Shown piece by piece: positions 1-13,273 of a stretch of 64,000 nt of DNA. Within the stretch, counting starts at the first letter, position 1. Each line of letters starts with the position of its first letter. The stretch is from Stereum hirsutum FP-91666 SS1. Taxonomy: Eukaryota; Basidiomycota; Agaricomycetes; Russulales; Stereaceae. The notes beneath the pieces were generated by a model, which saw only the letters and a program-made list of their open reading frames with translations, made no database searches and had not been told where the DNA came from. The stretch spans positions 279,711 through 343,710 of the forward strand of contig NW_006763143.1 of assembly GCF_000264905.1 (NCBI RefSeq). Reading direction: 5' to 3'. The position numbers were made by a program, and so were the translations under genes.

Positions 1-3000
1 GGGAATTGCCGTAACTGTCTGCCCGTTTCGAGCGCCCTTCGCTTCCCTCAATCCCTTTCTGGGCATCCAGCGATGCGCGCTGCCTCTTTTTTGCTCTTCC
101 AATGGGGATCATCTCAGCAAAAAAAAAGTTTCAGTTGGCGGTGAGTCAAGCAGCGGCATGCTCGAGGTATAGTACCTCATCCCATCACACTGCCCCCCGA
201 ACGCCGCGCCGTTCCAGCGTTCTTGGCCCACCGAACACTCAGCGTCACTTCACTCGTTCAGGCGGGAGGCGGTGGGCAAAGTTGCTGTAGAACGATATCA
301 TGATCCATGTGTTTGCTGTGTGTTGATGCCATGATGCGAATGGTATGTCTTCACGACGCCCCTGCGAACTGATGGCGCCCGATTGTTCTTGGTCCCACCC
401 ACAGCAGCTGCTCGCTCTGGCAGAGGATCCGTCCGAGGAATTAATTCACCCACGCCCGCTAGGAGATCACTGCGGTAAGGTTGGATGGGCGCGTGAGCGT
501 GTACAATATCCCGAATCACCGCTTGCTCCGATATGATCTTATTGTCTTTTTTTCACGCCTTTCGTCCCGGGTTGCCCTCGAACAAATAGACAAGGCAAGC
601 AACAATAACACTCGCTTCGCACGATTATCGTCAGAAGATCATCTCAGCTCACTTGGACCCTGTGGTTCGCGATGCTACCCGTTTGGAGTCTTGCTACGCT
701 GACCTGACGCTTTGTGGCGGGTTTGCTGTGGACTTTCGCCTGAACGGGGCAAAGGCATAGTTGTAGGCGCCTATTGGTCCGCGGTGCACGCCGCGCGTTA
801 AAATGCTTTTTTTCTTTTTTTTAATCTTCGACGGCGTTGGGGCTGCTCCGACGCCAGTCCCACCGGGGAGGCGGGTATGCAGGATGTGTCATTCCATTAT
901 GTGCCGTCACCGACATCAACCCGTTCGTCAACGGATCGCGGCCATCTGCGTCGACACCGGTCAACGATGATGCGGCTTGGAAGGTGACCGGCCCCATCGT
1001 TTCAGTGTTCAAGCTTTCAGGCTTCAACCAGTGATCATACGTCGTTCGTTGACGGTCTCTGTCTCCGCATGTCACCCCTCGTGGGTCGGGTATGGCGCGG
1101 TTTCACCTCCTGGCCTCCTGGCGATCGTACGCGTCGTCCTGGCCTGATACAAATTCGCTTCAACCTCCATCCCTGCCTCGTGGTACGCGGACAAAAGGCC
1201 TTATTAAATTGCTGCGTGGGGCGAACGAAATGAACTGTTTTTACGAGTACTTGTCATCCTCGACGGGGAACTCATGCTAGTCATACATACGAGATGCTGA
1301 ATTTTGAGTTGCTTCGATCGTTGGCGGACTCGGAGAACGCGCCAAGTTCTCCCGCTCTTGCGCCTTCTCATCTTCGAGGCTTCTCCTGCGCCTGAATTTC
1401 GCCATTTAAGGAAGCGCATGGAGAACGGCGAACGCGCGAACGCACGAATGGATGGAGGGATAGATGAATGGCATGGCGGAACGACGGCGGCGAGGCTGAG
1501 AAGGGTCGGTGTTGTTATTCGTGGCGCCCATTCCGGGCAGTGCACCCCACGCGTGCGAACAACGTAACTTTCGAATGTGCCCCAACTGGCTACTTGCACG
1601 ATGTGATGCATATGGGGTGTGACGGATATTCCTCGCGGCTAGTGTACAGTGTCCTTGGGCGTTCAAGGACATCATGTTCTCTCGCGCTCGCGCTTTCTGC
1701 AGTCACAGAGCTATGTTAGTGCGACTTATCTCGAGGACTGCACACGGCTTACATGCCTCAAGGCGAGACCGTAAGTACTTGTACACCATACCTCATTCAC
1801 GCATCTCTCATCCGTCGTACTCGACTCAATCGCCGCTACTAGTCTACATGCGGCGGTGCTCCACCGGGCATCGTGCATATTGCACCCGTCTTACCTCCTC
1901 CTACCTCCGCAAATATCCATTCGCGGCAAATTCGCCTTCCTATCTCGGACTTGCATTCACCACGAATGGCCGCTGGACTAAAAGGGACACCGCAAGCTCA
2001 GGTAAGTCATGAAAAACACGAGCTCGGCATGAACTAATTACTTTACATACAGAGGCAAATTTCCCCACATGAGCTTACTCGTGCTGATACCACCAAGCTA
2101 TCATTGGCTGCTGGCCTTCAGGCCATTGCGTCAGCTCGACAAATCGGACGTATGGCCTAGTAAGGGTCCGTTTAACGCGACATACCGACGAGGATTGCCG
2201 TTTCCAGCCTCGTCAGTCAGCGTCGACCGATAAGTATCCAGTCATCTGCGGCGGTTCAGCCATGAATTTAAGCCTTCGTGGCGGGGACTTTTCCTCCTTG
2301 GAGAACAACGCGGTATTCTCTAAATGTCACTCCTGCGTCCCGCTATTCTACTTACTCTAAACGATCGTTTCACGTCCGGTTCATTGTCGCCCGAAAGCGG
2401 TGGACCGTAACCATAACTGAATCACCACGAGGTCGATGACCAACGTCATCAAATCGCAAGTTTGTCGGGGTGGGTGCTGCACAGGTCCCGTCTATTCCTT
2501 TCAATTAAAGCTTCATTTCACGCACCCGCAGGCCGCAGCGCCAGCGTCGTCGACCTTTCCAGAACCCAACGTTCAAATCTCCCCCTTCAATTCTTCGTGT
2601 CCCCCCCATCTGAATCCTCCCGAGCACCCCGACGTTCATCTACACATGGACGTCACGCACGGCGTTCGCTCGGACGCGTCAAAAAACCTTACTTCGAAGG
2701 ATTAGATGGCGAACGTGCACCTATATCAAGATACCTGGCGTCTAAAAACCCTGCATCCAAATGGCGAAGGAGTGCCCCACTTTGGATTATTTCAACAGTT
2801 CAGTCTTCCGCGGATCACAAACTCGGACAATTACCTTCCCAAAGGAGATTTTTGTCCAGACTCGGTGCTCACTTCATTGTCGACGCGCATATGGAAGGAC
2901 CAAGGTTCTATTTATGGGCGGTTCGTGCCCGGATCTGTGCGAGGTGTGTTCTCAGGCCTTCAGGGCGTGTCGATTCATTGCGGAGGTTTTCGTGAGGAGG

Positions 3001-4724
3001 GCATATGCATATGAGGGTGCCAGTACGCTGATACTTGCATTTACAGGAATACCTCGACTACTCTGATTTGATTTGAATGAATGGCGGGAGCGTTCTGTCA
3101 GACGTCGGGAGATTTGAGCAGCGGCTTTTGCATGACAGAAAGGTGCGTTTTGTGCTGTCTGTAACGAAATGTGTCTGGGACGTTCTCTCGAACTTCAATA
3201 TACGATGTCAATTTCGCTATCGACGTTTCGTGTCGAAAAATTATGGATTTTCGGGACATGTTCGCGGAGCTCATGCCAGTGTACTGCGCTTTGTGGTTGC
3301 AGATGAGTACCCACTGAGCGTGAGCAGCTCAATGACGTGCTGAGGACTAGACTGGTGATCGCGCCTCTACAGTCCGGGGTGAAAAGGTGACGGTTTCGTG
3401 AGTACCTGAACTATGGACGCGATGACCAGCTGTCGCAATGAACCTGTGGAATAAATCGCCCCCAAGCTCGTTCTCTCACTGTCGTCGCTTTTTCTTCCTC
3501 TTCTGCATCTTTAACCAGGCATGCGTCGTCCCTCTGTTCTCCGCATCATCGACGCGCGTTCATGCTGTCCGGTACCGCTGCTAGCCAGCATTCTCTAGCA
3601 TTGCGGAATAGACATGATCAGAATTCTCGAGATTTTCTCCTGTTACCGACACCTCTTACCTATGATCTCGTACGTTCTGGCCCTATCCTTCACGTCGCAA
3701 ACTACATTTCCGCCGTCACCTAGTGCTCTCGACACTCGGCCTGCTGCATGGCATAGCACATAGCCTATCAGGATTCTCAGGGCCTCTGTCATCCATCCTT
3801 GTGGCGGCGCCACAACGCCGCCTCCGAGTCTTTCTTGCCTCAGATTCAGATTGCCTATAAGTTAACGTTTCCGATTTCCGAACGTCGGTCAATCCTCCAG
3901 TCAGTCAGTCAGTCAAGGACTAGAGCTTAAATTCTAACTCCTGAGCTACGGCGACTCCCCCTCAATATCATTGTTGATATACCGACCGGTGGGTCTGATC
4001 GCCAGATCAGCGCTTCATGTACGGAGTGTCGTCATTGCAGGCTACATATCGCTGCCTAAATACTGATGAGCGACGGCCGCACCTGGTTGAAAGTCGAATG
4101 TATACTCAGATCGCCCGACAGAAACGATGTCTAATCGGGGACTCGCTAGGACCACGAGCAGAATGGATAACCTGCACTCAGGTTTATCCGAGCACCTGCG
4201 ACCGAAGAGGATGGCATCAATGTAAAGTCGCCGCTGGTGTTGAGACATCGAGTATAGTGACAGGAACACTGTGGCACTCGGACACTCGACTCGACCAAGC
4301 GAGGAGCACGCATTCGATCCTTGGACCGAATCTCGCTTTTTCGTCTGTACTCGTGCTGCTCTTCCACACTACAAAACTTGAGGGACGATCCTTCTCACTA
4401 CGTATGGGCCACTGACAATGTTGACTGACCGAAAGAAATGTGAAAATATCGCGAAATGTTTGACGTAGAGGACAAGAGACGTCGACGAAGGACAGGACCC
4501 ACAGCGCCATTTTTGCGAGACTGACCGCACTCTTCACTACGGTGTCGAAATACAAATGAACACACAACGATGCAATGTACCAGTCACAACGTTCACAAAT
4601 CTACCAGCCTCTAAATTGCTCCGATCGCCACACAACGTCACCCATACTCGTACGAATTTACTGCCCTGCTCCGGCTTCCTGTTCCTCGTTCTCGCCTTTG
4701 CCCTCGTCATCGTCTTCTTTCTCT
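1..4724. other. gene-poor region, no supported gene
   Basis: No reading frame here shows a recognisable domain or the exon-intron rhythm of the genes to the right. The longest stretch is about 177 codons on the plus strand near 2462-2995. It begins at a non-ATG codon, and the other two plus frames are also largely open there, which is what low stop density gives by chance. A short (CAGT)n run lies near 3899-3916. I see no terminal repeats, reverse transcriptase or transposase motifs. The stretch may be intergenic, hold a non-coding RNA, or be a decayed repeat; the sequence alone does not decide. Confidence 0.5.
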
Positions 4725-6491
4725 TCATACAGTGTCAACCGATACCTCCTTTTCCCTGACCTCGACCTCAACACATTGACTAAAGAGCTTAACTTGCACA
4801 TGGTTACTCTCTTTGCGCTCCACCCCCTTCCTTACAAGCCCCCCTTTCTGCGCATCACTGCCCACCTTTATGATCTCCCTCCGGACCGTGTACATGAACG
4901 TACCACGGATGAACCAAGTCTCACTCGTGCTCGTCCCTTTAATCGACACAACCTCTAAACGTGGACAGTGTCTTGCGAGTTCCTCGACTTTGAGTGCTAA
5001 CAAATCGGTGAAGCCGCTGAGCATCTCCGGGACAGCAGAGTTTGTGCAATGCTCTGGATCGCGCATGACTTCGCCATAATAAGTAAGGGTGGTTTCCACG
5101 CGCTTCGCCCTTGTTGTATCGTTGGGGAAGCGTTGCGAACGTGACTTCGAAAGTGGTGGGTTGGGGAGACGAAGGTCTTGTAGCCTAAGTGAGGTGACAT
5201 ATTCTAAGTTGGGTGGGTTGTCGATTATGGCGTCCCAGACAGCAGACTGAACATTTTGAAAATTCGGGAACTGGATAGATGAGGATGATGGAAAAAGTGG
5301 AGATGTTGGAGATGAAGACTCGCCGTGGTGAAACTATCGCCTTTCTCATGACTCTCCGTTTCTTCAATGAATAGCATGCGGCAAGGCGGCAAGTTCTCAA
5401 ACAAGAACAGGAGAGTGCCTTCTGCATTGTCTTTTATGACAATCCAAGCGTGTTCTAGATCCCACGGCGTGGGAAAGCTGGCGTCGGGTTGAGTAAGACG
5501 CCTCAATTTTAGCTCCTTGAAATGCCAGAACCTTGTCGGGTCATCGGTGTAGAGCGAATCGAGTCCGGGGATATTGACGACGGTTTGAGGGCCTTGCAAT
5601 CCACGACCAGACAGAGATACTGACACTAATTCTGGATGACGAAGGAAGAATGTTGGAGCATCTCCGCACCAATCGAAGTCGTCCTGTGAGAGAGAGCAGA
5701 TATACAGTTTCTGTAGACCTGGGATTGTCAGGCGTGTCCATGGAATTGGCGGTGAAGAAGGTGGGAAGACGACGTGGAGATATCGGAGATGTGGACCGAC
5801 GAGACCGCAGGGATCAAGTGCGCGGGCACTCGTGAGGATCTCTGGCAGCGGGTCATTCCAAATGAATAAGGCGCCGCAAAAGATACGAGACATAGAGACT
5901 GAGTGGTAGAATGCAGGCGAAAGGGAAGCTAGTTGCTTAATATCCTCAATGTAGAATGCTTTCAGAGATGGGTGCGAATTGGCGGCACTGAGGGTGCGTT
6001 CGTCGAGATGAGTGTCCTTGTCCACCAACCGAATCGTCGTCAGTTTAGGCAAGCTGAGTAAGTTGTATGATAGTTTTTGCAGGGAACGGTGTTTTCCTGT
6101 GTCCAATATGTGCCAATCTACGAGAATGTGTCTGCGCATGTATGCTTTCAGAAAGAAAATTTGGGAAACAATATCAAGGGGTAGTTACGGACCGTATTTG
6201 GATTGAAATTCTACCGTCAAGCGTCAAGCCCTGGATGACACGCGTGAGACGGTTAGGATCGAGCGTTCGTTCTATGTGAATGACAACTTCGTTGTAGAGG
6301 CGACAGGCGGAGATATTTCGGAGACGTCTGTTGGTAGCATAAATACTTTTCAACACAGGGTTCAGCTGGATCAAACCACCGCCAGGTGCTGTGGTATCTA
6401 GCGATGCCCACTCGTCCAAGGGGGGAAGACAGTCGAGGATGCCATGGATTGTTTCGTTCGCAAGCGATAATAGGGACGTCGGATGGGCCAT
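4725..6491 (-). CDS. F-box / leucine-rich-like protein
   Basis: A putative F-box protein of 542 residues, the substrate-recognition type of subunit in SCF ubiquitin ligases; its target cannot be read from sequence. The start at 6491 opens with MAHPTSLLSLANETIHGILD, an F-box-like N-terminus over about residues 5-50. The rest is a diffuse leucine-rich, F-box/LRR-like body with segments such as HPELVSVSLSGRGL and HPSLKAFYIEDI, common in large basidiomycete F-box families. I infer two introns, 6145-6214 (70 nt) and 5204-5271 (68 nt). Exons of 277, 873 and 479 nt join to 543 codons with stop. The second intron has a weak donor (GTTCCC), so that junction is less sure. Family assignment rests on the N-terminus and overall look, since these proteins diverge quickly. 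Confidence 0.72.
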
Positions 6492-6750
6492 GTTTTGCTA
6501 GGCAGAGTCAGATATCAACCAGTAAATTGAGAGTAACCTACTCACATACCGTGTCTCAAGGTTGAATGTCAAAGGGAGAAGGGAGAGTTGAGGGAGAGCG
6601 CATTGGTCATGTCAGCCGTCGGACATTGAAACGCACTGCCGCAGCGGGCGGCGAATTGCGCTGATTCGTCACATTTGGTGCCACTCACGATTCATACCGC
6701 GACCGTCACCCATAAATCTCGAGGTTGCTGGGTTCATCAATCTCTCAAGA

Positions 6751-8136
6751 ATGACTGCATCGCAAGGACACAAACCGTACATCGTATTCGGATATGGGTC
6801 ATTGATCTTCAAGGTCGGTCTGGTCTACTTTTCCGAGTTTCGGCAAGTTGATGATCTCCTGAATCATCTATTAGCCTCCGCCACATACCATCGCAGAGAG
6901 TGCGTGCTTATGAACTTTCCACTTTGTACGACCGTGGTATAGTCTCTTTAAGCTAGATACTAACTGCACACATTATCGGTGGCATAGCGCCGGGCTACCT
7001 CAAGGGATATGTACGACGATTCGCGCAGAAATCGCACGATCATCGAGGAACGCCTGAGGTGCGTCGGATCACCCTCCTCTCCTCATGGAGAAAATGAGAC
7101 CACAGTATGAAAATGGTTGTCGTGCGTTACTAATCAACTTTGCTTAGAGCCCTGGAAGAGTGGTAACACTTGTGCACATGGAGGATTGGCAAGAATTCTC
7201 GTCCTCCGTGAGTTATCGATTAAATTATCACGAATTGTGGTACTCTGCCTCATCATGACTCTGAAATTCAGGACCCTTTCCCTCGCGAAGACGTGGTATG
7301 GGGTGAGCTCTCAACGTGCTGGATCTGCACTAATCTATGGCGCTCATGTTGTAGTAGGTATTGCATACACCATCGACCCAGTTTATGCATCTGAAGTTCG
7401 GGATTACTTGGGTATTTACCCCCTGAGCTTTGTCTTTCCATTCATGTTAACATCACGCGAATCTTGTTTCGTCGAAGATTACAGAGAGAAGGTATGGCAT
7501 CACGTCGTCTTATTCTTGCATAATAGAATGCCATTGAACGTCGTGTAGGACGGCTATACCCTAGAATATGTCGACATCTATGGCATCAAGGACGGCAAAG
7601 AGATAGTCCTTATCCACCAAGCCGTCGTACGGCCTTCTTAAACATCTACATATCGTGTACAACTCATGTCCTATCCGTTTTCAGTGTTACGTAGGCCGGA
7701 AGGATAACCCTTCGTTTAGTATGTTTGTTGCTCATTCGTACCTCTGTTGTTCCACAAACTAATGTGTGTGGTGCAGACGGATCTGAACCTCTCGATGAAC
7801 TCGCCAATACGATATGGCACTCGGTCGGCCCCTCTGGGCGCAACAAGGTCAGTCGATGTTTGCTCAGGAATGCAAGCCCTTTTGGGGTGCTGGTGACGAC
7901 TCATGCTCCTCAGGATTACTTATACGAGCTAGCAAAAGCTGTACACAAGCTGTCGCCGGATTCGTTCGACTCTCACCTGTTTGCGCTTGAGGTGGGTCTT
8001 CCATCCTCCCCCAGTGAACTATGCACAACCGCGAATTATTGATCCTTCACATTCTCTACGATCATCAACGATGGGCTGCATGTAGGGTAGGTTGAGGGAG
8101 TTGGACAAGACTCACGGACAAGACGAGACTGTGTAG
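6751..8136 (+). CDS. ChaC-type glutathione-specific gamma-glutamylcyclotransferase
   Basis: Predicted cytosolic enzyme that cleaves glutathione to 5-oxoproline and Cys-Gly. The start at 6751 gives MTASQGHKPYIVFGYGSLIF, the nucleotide-loop-like FGYGSL signature of ChaC proteins. After introns come GYVRRFAQKSHDHRGTPE (family-typical HRGTPE), a VVTL-type strand, then DYREKDGYTLEYVDIY with the R-E-x-x-G-Y motif that carries the catalytic glutamate in this family. The C-terminal part has YLYELAKAVHKLSP and HLFALE. Exons are short: 63 nt (6751-6813), then 25 nt (6875-6899), then one starting at 6988. The last intron probably joins LFALE to GRLRELDKTHGQDETV, with the stop at 8134-8136; without that splice the frame would end at 8042. 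No signal peptide. Confidence 0.88.
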
Positions 8137-8530
8137 AGACCAAGTTTTGTACAGAGAATGATTCGAAAATGAATGCCCAGAGTGATAGAGTCTAGTTGAA
8201 TGCTCCATATAAACAGAAGGGTCTCAAAGCATCATATCACGTATCGGAATGAAGGACAAAAGGTTGCCGCCCCTGTAAAGATGCATATGCGTTGGGCAAA
8301 GAAGAATAGTGCCACACCTCAGACACTCGTGTGGCACGGACATCGGGGACGGCCGGGCACCACGTCAGCTGAGCTTCAACCTGCTTCAACCTTCTTGCTT
8401 CCAGCGCATCTTGCACGCGTTCCTCCCTGGTGCAAAATCGTCTGGTATATGATCCCTAGCACATATCTTTGAAGTTATTCAACTTTGCGATCGCTGATAA
8501 TAATTGCTCGATTATATAGGCTTGTCGGCG
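8137..8530. other. intergenic, nothing recognised
   Basis: Spacer between the ChaC gene and the next plus-strand gene. An open stretch at 8200-8472 has no domain, no homology I recognise and begins at a non-ATG codon. It probably holds the ChaC 3' UTR and the next promoter. Confidence 0.5.
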
Positions 8531-9937
8531 ATGACTTTGCGAAGACAGGCAGTGCTTTCCTGTTCGCGCTTGCACGCGAAACAGCTTACTAGCCTATCAC
8601 TCCCAGGCCCCCCTCGAGCAACATCAAAAATGGCGTCGTTACTTGTGCTATTGCCTGAGTATTCTTTGTGTCCGTCCAGGCCTAATCTATATGTATGTGG
8701 TACTTGCTCTTTCTTCTAGCTCCTGTTTCCAGCCTCGATCTGTCTTGATGATGCATCTTTGAAACTTGCAATTTTATCTGAACTGGAATCGAACCGTATT
8801 AACTCTTGTATCTCTCTTTAAAGGTGAGATACGCTTCAACATCCCGCAAAATAAAGAATACATCGCAAGTCTCACCGACGGCAACGCCACCTCGACCTGC
8901 AACGCGTACTAGACGACTGATTGAAACTCTGGATCCAGCCCACCTTCGTCCCTCAGACTTCCATGACATTTCAGGTGAAATAAGCCCAATATACCGCCAT
9001 CCTACGATTACAGATCACACAGCGTGGGCTCCGAGATATTACTCCCCACGCATTAGCCCCGCCGTACCTTTTCCACCAAACACACACGGCTTCCTCTATT
9101 ACACCTCTCTGGCTTCGGCCCGCCCTCCAGTTCCGGATAACCTGACATCTGAACTCGGGAAAATACGCTTTCGGATTACGCCCTCGAGCGACCCATCATC
9201 TTTTGCGCACGGGAAAGACCTCTTGATGCCGAACGGTCTTACATGGCACACGGTTCCTCGTGCCCCATACAATTATCGGAATGGTCGTCCTTCATTTCTG
9301 TGGAAGCTGCTTCTACGTGACGGTCTCGTGTCAGACTCTATCACGTACAAGCACAAGCAGCGACATTCGAGTGACGACTTGACACGATTTGGCCAGCCTT
9401 TCCCTGTCAAGTTCGCGGGCCTAAGGTTCACTCATACTGTACGTTTGGGCGATATGGGTCAGGAGTCTACCGCAAAGGAGACGGCACAATTAAATATCAG
9501 GAATCCGTTGCGTCCTTTACTTGCCACTGGCGTCGAAGGCCCCAGCCTTTACAGTGGTAAGCCGCCTTTAAATACGCTAGTTTCGTCTTATTATTGGATG
9601 GATGTATGTTTCTGACGCTTTTATATTTTATTCAGGGTCTGCGCTCTGCTGTTTCGAAAAGTTCGTCGACCTCCACCATCCCTCAAAACGGAGCGTGGTG
9701 ATCAGAGTCCTGAAGATACTTGAACCGGCCAAGGCACTAGGGCAATTGTCCTCGAAGCGAAAGACCATGCCAGATGCGCCAATCGAGGGCGAGCTCTTGC
9801 CTGCTACCAGTTCACGTCACAAGTGGATATATTCTTTGGACGACGCAGCGGATAGGAAGTCGAAGGGTGGGACTGCCCGCGGAATTGAGATTTTGTTCGA
9901 AAATGAGATGCTGGAGCAAAAGAGGATTCTCGAATGA
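8531..9937 (+). CDS. conserved hypothetical protein, possible mitochondrial presequence
   Basis: I do not recognise the family. The model joins exons 8531-8692 (162 nt), 8824-9556 (733 nt) and 9636-9937 (302 nt) to a 398-residue protein with all phases closing. The ATG at 8531 gives MTLRRQAVLSCSRLHAKQLT, rich in Arg, Ser and Leu and without acidic residues, which resembles a mitochondrial targeting peptide. The second exon continues VRYASTSRKIKNTSQVSP, also presequence-like. The body has FLYYTSLASARPPVP, TWHTVPRAPYNYRNG and KFAGLRFTHTVRLGD; the end is basic and helical, GIEILFENEMLEQKRILE. A link to the mitochondrial ribosome or another organelle function would be speculation from the leader alone. 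The first exon is less certain than the other two. Confidence 0.65.
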
Positions 9938-10598
9938 GGAAGATCTGCGCTGGAGACGACGGCATGGATAGATTTTCTCGCGCCATGGGGAGGTCCATTT
10001 TGGTGCTAACATTGCTCCGGAGAGGCAAACCAGTCCTGTTCATTTATGTGTAAAGAACGGAAATAATAAACCCCATCTATATGAGCTTCTACGAGGGACG
10101 AATTCTTGCTTGCCTGTGTATTCTGTCTTCTGAAGGCGCCACAGTGGCCCTGCTCGGCACTGACCCGGTCAATTCCGAACGATGCTCAACCAGCCTGCTA
10201 AACTTCTGAACTGATACATCTTGAACGTCCAGAATACACTCGTATCCTTGGTCGTCTTTTTGTCATCCCCTTTTCTTTCCTTTCCTTTGGGCGATTAGAA
10301 CTAAGTTCAACAACACGGAGCGGTCCCTCGGGCGTTTGTATTTGATCATATTACTACTGACTCGTGCCTGGTAGTGCGATAAGTATGCCGCCCGAGTTTT
10401 CGTTCTCTTCGCGTCCTCCATTCGTCTTACCGACTTGAAAGAGGTCCTATATATCCAAGGAGCCCTTGTTCGCAAGGGTGTCGTACTTGGTATGTTTTTA
10501 TTTTTGTCTCTGAGAACCCAACAGGCTCACTCTGATGATAGCTGCAACACGGTCCATAGTGCTCGCGCAACACCTTCCAGAACCTGAAGCTTTCTAGG
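9938..10598. other. intergenic with promoter of the serine hydrolase gene
   Basis: Contains the 3' end of the upstream gene and the leader of the beta-lactamase-like gene. A possible 5' UTR intron runs from a GTATGT near 10491 to a YAG near 10541. No coding region is supported. Confidence 0.45.
10448..10454 (+). promoter_or_regulatory. TATA-like element
   Basis: TATATAT lies about 145 bp upstream of the ATG at 10599, a plausible distance if a short 5' UTR, possibly with an intron, lies between. Inference from motif and position only. Confidence 0.35.
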
Positions 10599-12891
10599 AT
10601 GGTCTACCACGCGTCTTTTGCTCTCACAACAATCGTACTCGCTTTTCTTAGTACGGTGATTGCTGTTACCCACGACGACTCCGGTGCCCAGCGACCTCTC
10701 CACTATTCAACCTTATCTCGCCCTCAGTTTCAACGGCACGATACGGTCTCGCATCTAGCTTCGTTGTCGAAGGTCAAAGACGTGGTGATAACCCCCGACT
10801 TGTCAGACTGGATCAGAGAATGGATGAAGAATGGGACAGTCCCTGGGTTGGCTTTGGGCGTCGTACATCTGGACGGGGAGACAGAATTTGGAGGGTTTGG
10901 GAACAGGACGGAGGACGGCGATCCTGTGACTGAATCTGTATGTCCACTTTCACCTTCCTTTCCTGTATTCACCCTACTAAAGGTGTCGTGCTATGAATAG
11001 ACCCTCTTCGACCTCGCATCTTGCTCGAAAGCCTTCCTTACAACATCTCTCGGCATCCTCATCAACGATTACGCCACTGCAACAAACTCTACTCCTCTGC
11101 CTTCCTATGTGGAGACTGCGACAGGTGGAGTGTTTGATTGGGATAGCAAGGTGAAGGATCTGTTACCTGAAGGAGAATGGGGCTTGGAAGACCAGTGGGC
11201 GAGTGAGAAGGCAAACTTGAGGGATCTGTTGGGGCATATGACTGGGATGCCTAGGTGAGCAGAGTCCTCTTTGTGTCCCTTCGTTGTGGTTAGAGATCTG
11301 ACCAATTTTGACGATTTTATCATCGAATTTGTAGACATGACTTTGCCTACGCGCCAGGTGATTCGGGCAAGGATATCGTGGCGAAACTCAAGCAGCAAAG
11401 ACCAGCATACGAGTTACGGCAGAAATATCACTACAATAACCAGGTCTACCAAGGTCCCTCTCTCCTGCCCTTCACCGTACTCACCCTGTCTTCTACGTTC
11501 TCTTTTCGCCCCGCAGATGTACATGGTCGGCGCTCATATCTTAGCCACACTCACCGGCAACCCGTATACCTCCTTCGTCCAATCCCGCATCTTCGACCCG
11601 CTCAACATGTCCTCCTCTACTTATTCTCCCGCCGCCGCTAGTGCTAGTATCGACCAGGCCGGGAAATCGGAGCTGTCGGAGACATGGACAACGTTCGGCA
11701 GGAGGATCCCGTTTTGGTTCAGGGAGGAAGATGTGCAGTTGAACGCCGGGTATGCGGGTGTGATTTCGAGTGTGCAGGATTTGGTACGTCTCGCCTTCGG
11801 TGGTCGCACCGTCCCCGTCCGGTTGGCTGATAGCTTGATGCGCTTTACTCGTTGCAGGAGAAATATGTTCGAACATTGTTGAATTTCGGCGTCTCGCCGG
11901 TCGACAACCGGACCATTATTCCTCGCTCTGTCTTCGACGAGATCACCACGGCGCACGCTATTACGAATGGCAGTCCAAAATCGAGTGATATGTCTATCGG
12001 AGGATATGGTTTAGGTTGGGAGAGAGCAAGTTATCTGGGCAAAGATGTACGTTTCCACTATCCTATGCAGCTGGTGCCTTCTTCGACCTGACTCGCTCAT
12101 TGACCTGTAAACAGTACCTGGCCCACTCCGGAGCCATCCCTGGCTTTTCCCTCCGTATCCTATTCCTACCCAACGACGGTCTAGGCTTCATCATTCTCGT
12201 CAACGCAGGGGACAAGTTCGCGGAGAATACGGTGCTAGAGAGGAAGCTTATGCGTGCTGCATTCGATCTTTCTGACCCTGCTGGTCCAACCGATCCCGAG
12301 AAGCCTAAGAAGAACGAGACCGAGACGACTCCCCTGCCATTACCTCTTTCGGCGTATGCAGGAACGTACAATAATTCAGGCTACGGTGGCTCACTCACCC
12401 TCTGTGATCTTTCACCCTCTGCGCTCAACGCACACGCGCCTGAATATTGCGCGAGAGTCATAGCGGACTATGCCTCCGTCGACGCCTTCTTACCGCGAGC
12501 TTCCTCCGACGTGTCGACAGACCGAGCACCCCAACTCCTAGCGTCCTGGCCTCGCATCTGGAGTTCCCACCTCCGTCTCACCCACGAAACAGGCAACAAA
12601 TTCTGGCTTGCTCCCTCCTCGCTCTTCGTAGAAGGTTATGGACGGAATGCGACACCTTTTGACACTTGGGACTGGGAAGGCGATGGTCCGGGGGAGGCTG
12701 TGATGGAGTTCGACGTTACTTTGGGAGATGGTGTCCGTGGTACGGAAGAGGAGACAGGAAACGTTTTGGGCATGGGACTAAGATCCACCTTGGATAATGA
12801 AGGAGTGAGTAATCGGGAGAAGAAGTGGGCTGGTAAAGAAGAATTCACTGTGTGGGATGTCGCGGATGCGTGGTGGGATCGGGTGACTTGA
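10599..12891 (+). CDS. secreted beta-lactamase-fold serine hydrolase
   Basis: A serine hydrolase of the class C beta-lactamase / DD-peptidase / esterase superfamily, 644 residues; the substrate is unknown and antibiotic hydrolysis should not be assumed. Residues 1-23 (MVYHASFALTTIVLAFLSTV...) look like a signal peptide. The three catalytic motifs are visible: S-x-x-K in DLASCSKAFL, Y-x-N in QKYHYNNQ, and the H-S-G box in YLAHSGAIPGF. A C-terminal extension after about residue 410 resembles the lipocalin-like module often attached to this family. Six exons, 10599-10937, 11001-11254, 11335-11443, 11517-11783, 11858-12046 and 12115-12891, sum to 645 codons in frame. Several N-x-S/T sites fit an extracellular or vacuolar protein. 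Confidence 0.9.
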
Positions 12892-13273
12892 TTGTAGGTG
12901 CCATAGAACGGTATATGACCCTTCGAACCAGCGATAATATACCATGGTTCTGAAATGTCTGGAGGTCGTGTCAGAGCCTGCGGGGAGACTATCATGGGTG
13001 AATATTATACGTCGTATAATCCTGAATGTGGGAAGAGTTGGAAGGAACGGTCGAATCGCCAGAATAAAGAGTGTGGCTCGAGCCTGCGTGGGCAACTGGT
13101 TCGGAAGGCCCCGAACTGACATCGACGCTCTTGCGGGTGACAGCAAGTGCCTTTCATCTTCTTCCCATCACATCTCTTGTGCTGAAGGTCTCCTCTTTCC
13201 TTTTATCAATATTTCTCTCTGACATGCGCGGTCTGCTGATCGTATCAAATGTCCTTTCTTTCATAGGCCCTGA
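12892..13273. other. intergenic, contains a short perfect palindrome
   Basis: Probably the 3' UTR of the hydrolase and the promoter of the next gene. A 17-bp palindrome (ATTATACG, central T, CGTATAAT) lies at 13004-13020. Nothing coding is seen. Confidence 0.5.

Noticed and set aside
2436..3066. Overlapping plus-strand open frames of up to 177 codons
   Set aside because: The plus frames here are largely open together, the longest starts at a non-ATG codon, and none shows a domain, signal peptide or intron pattern.
8200..8472. 90-codon frame after the ChaC gene
   Set aside because: Non-ATG start, no domain, and the spacer length fits UTR plus promoter.
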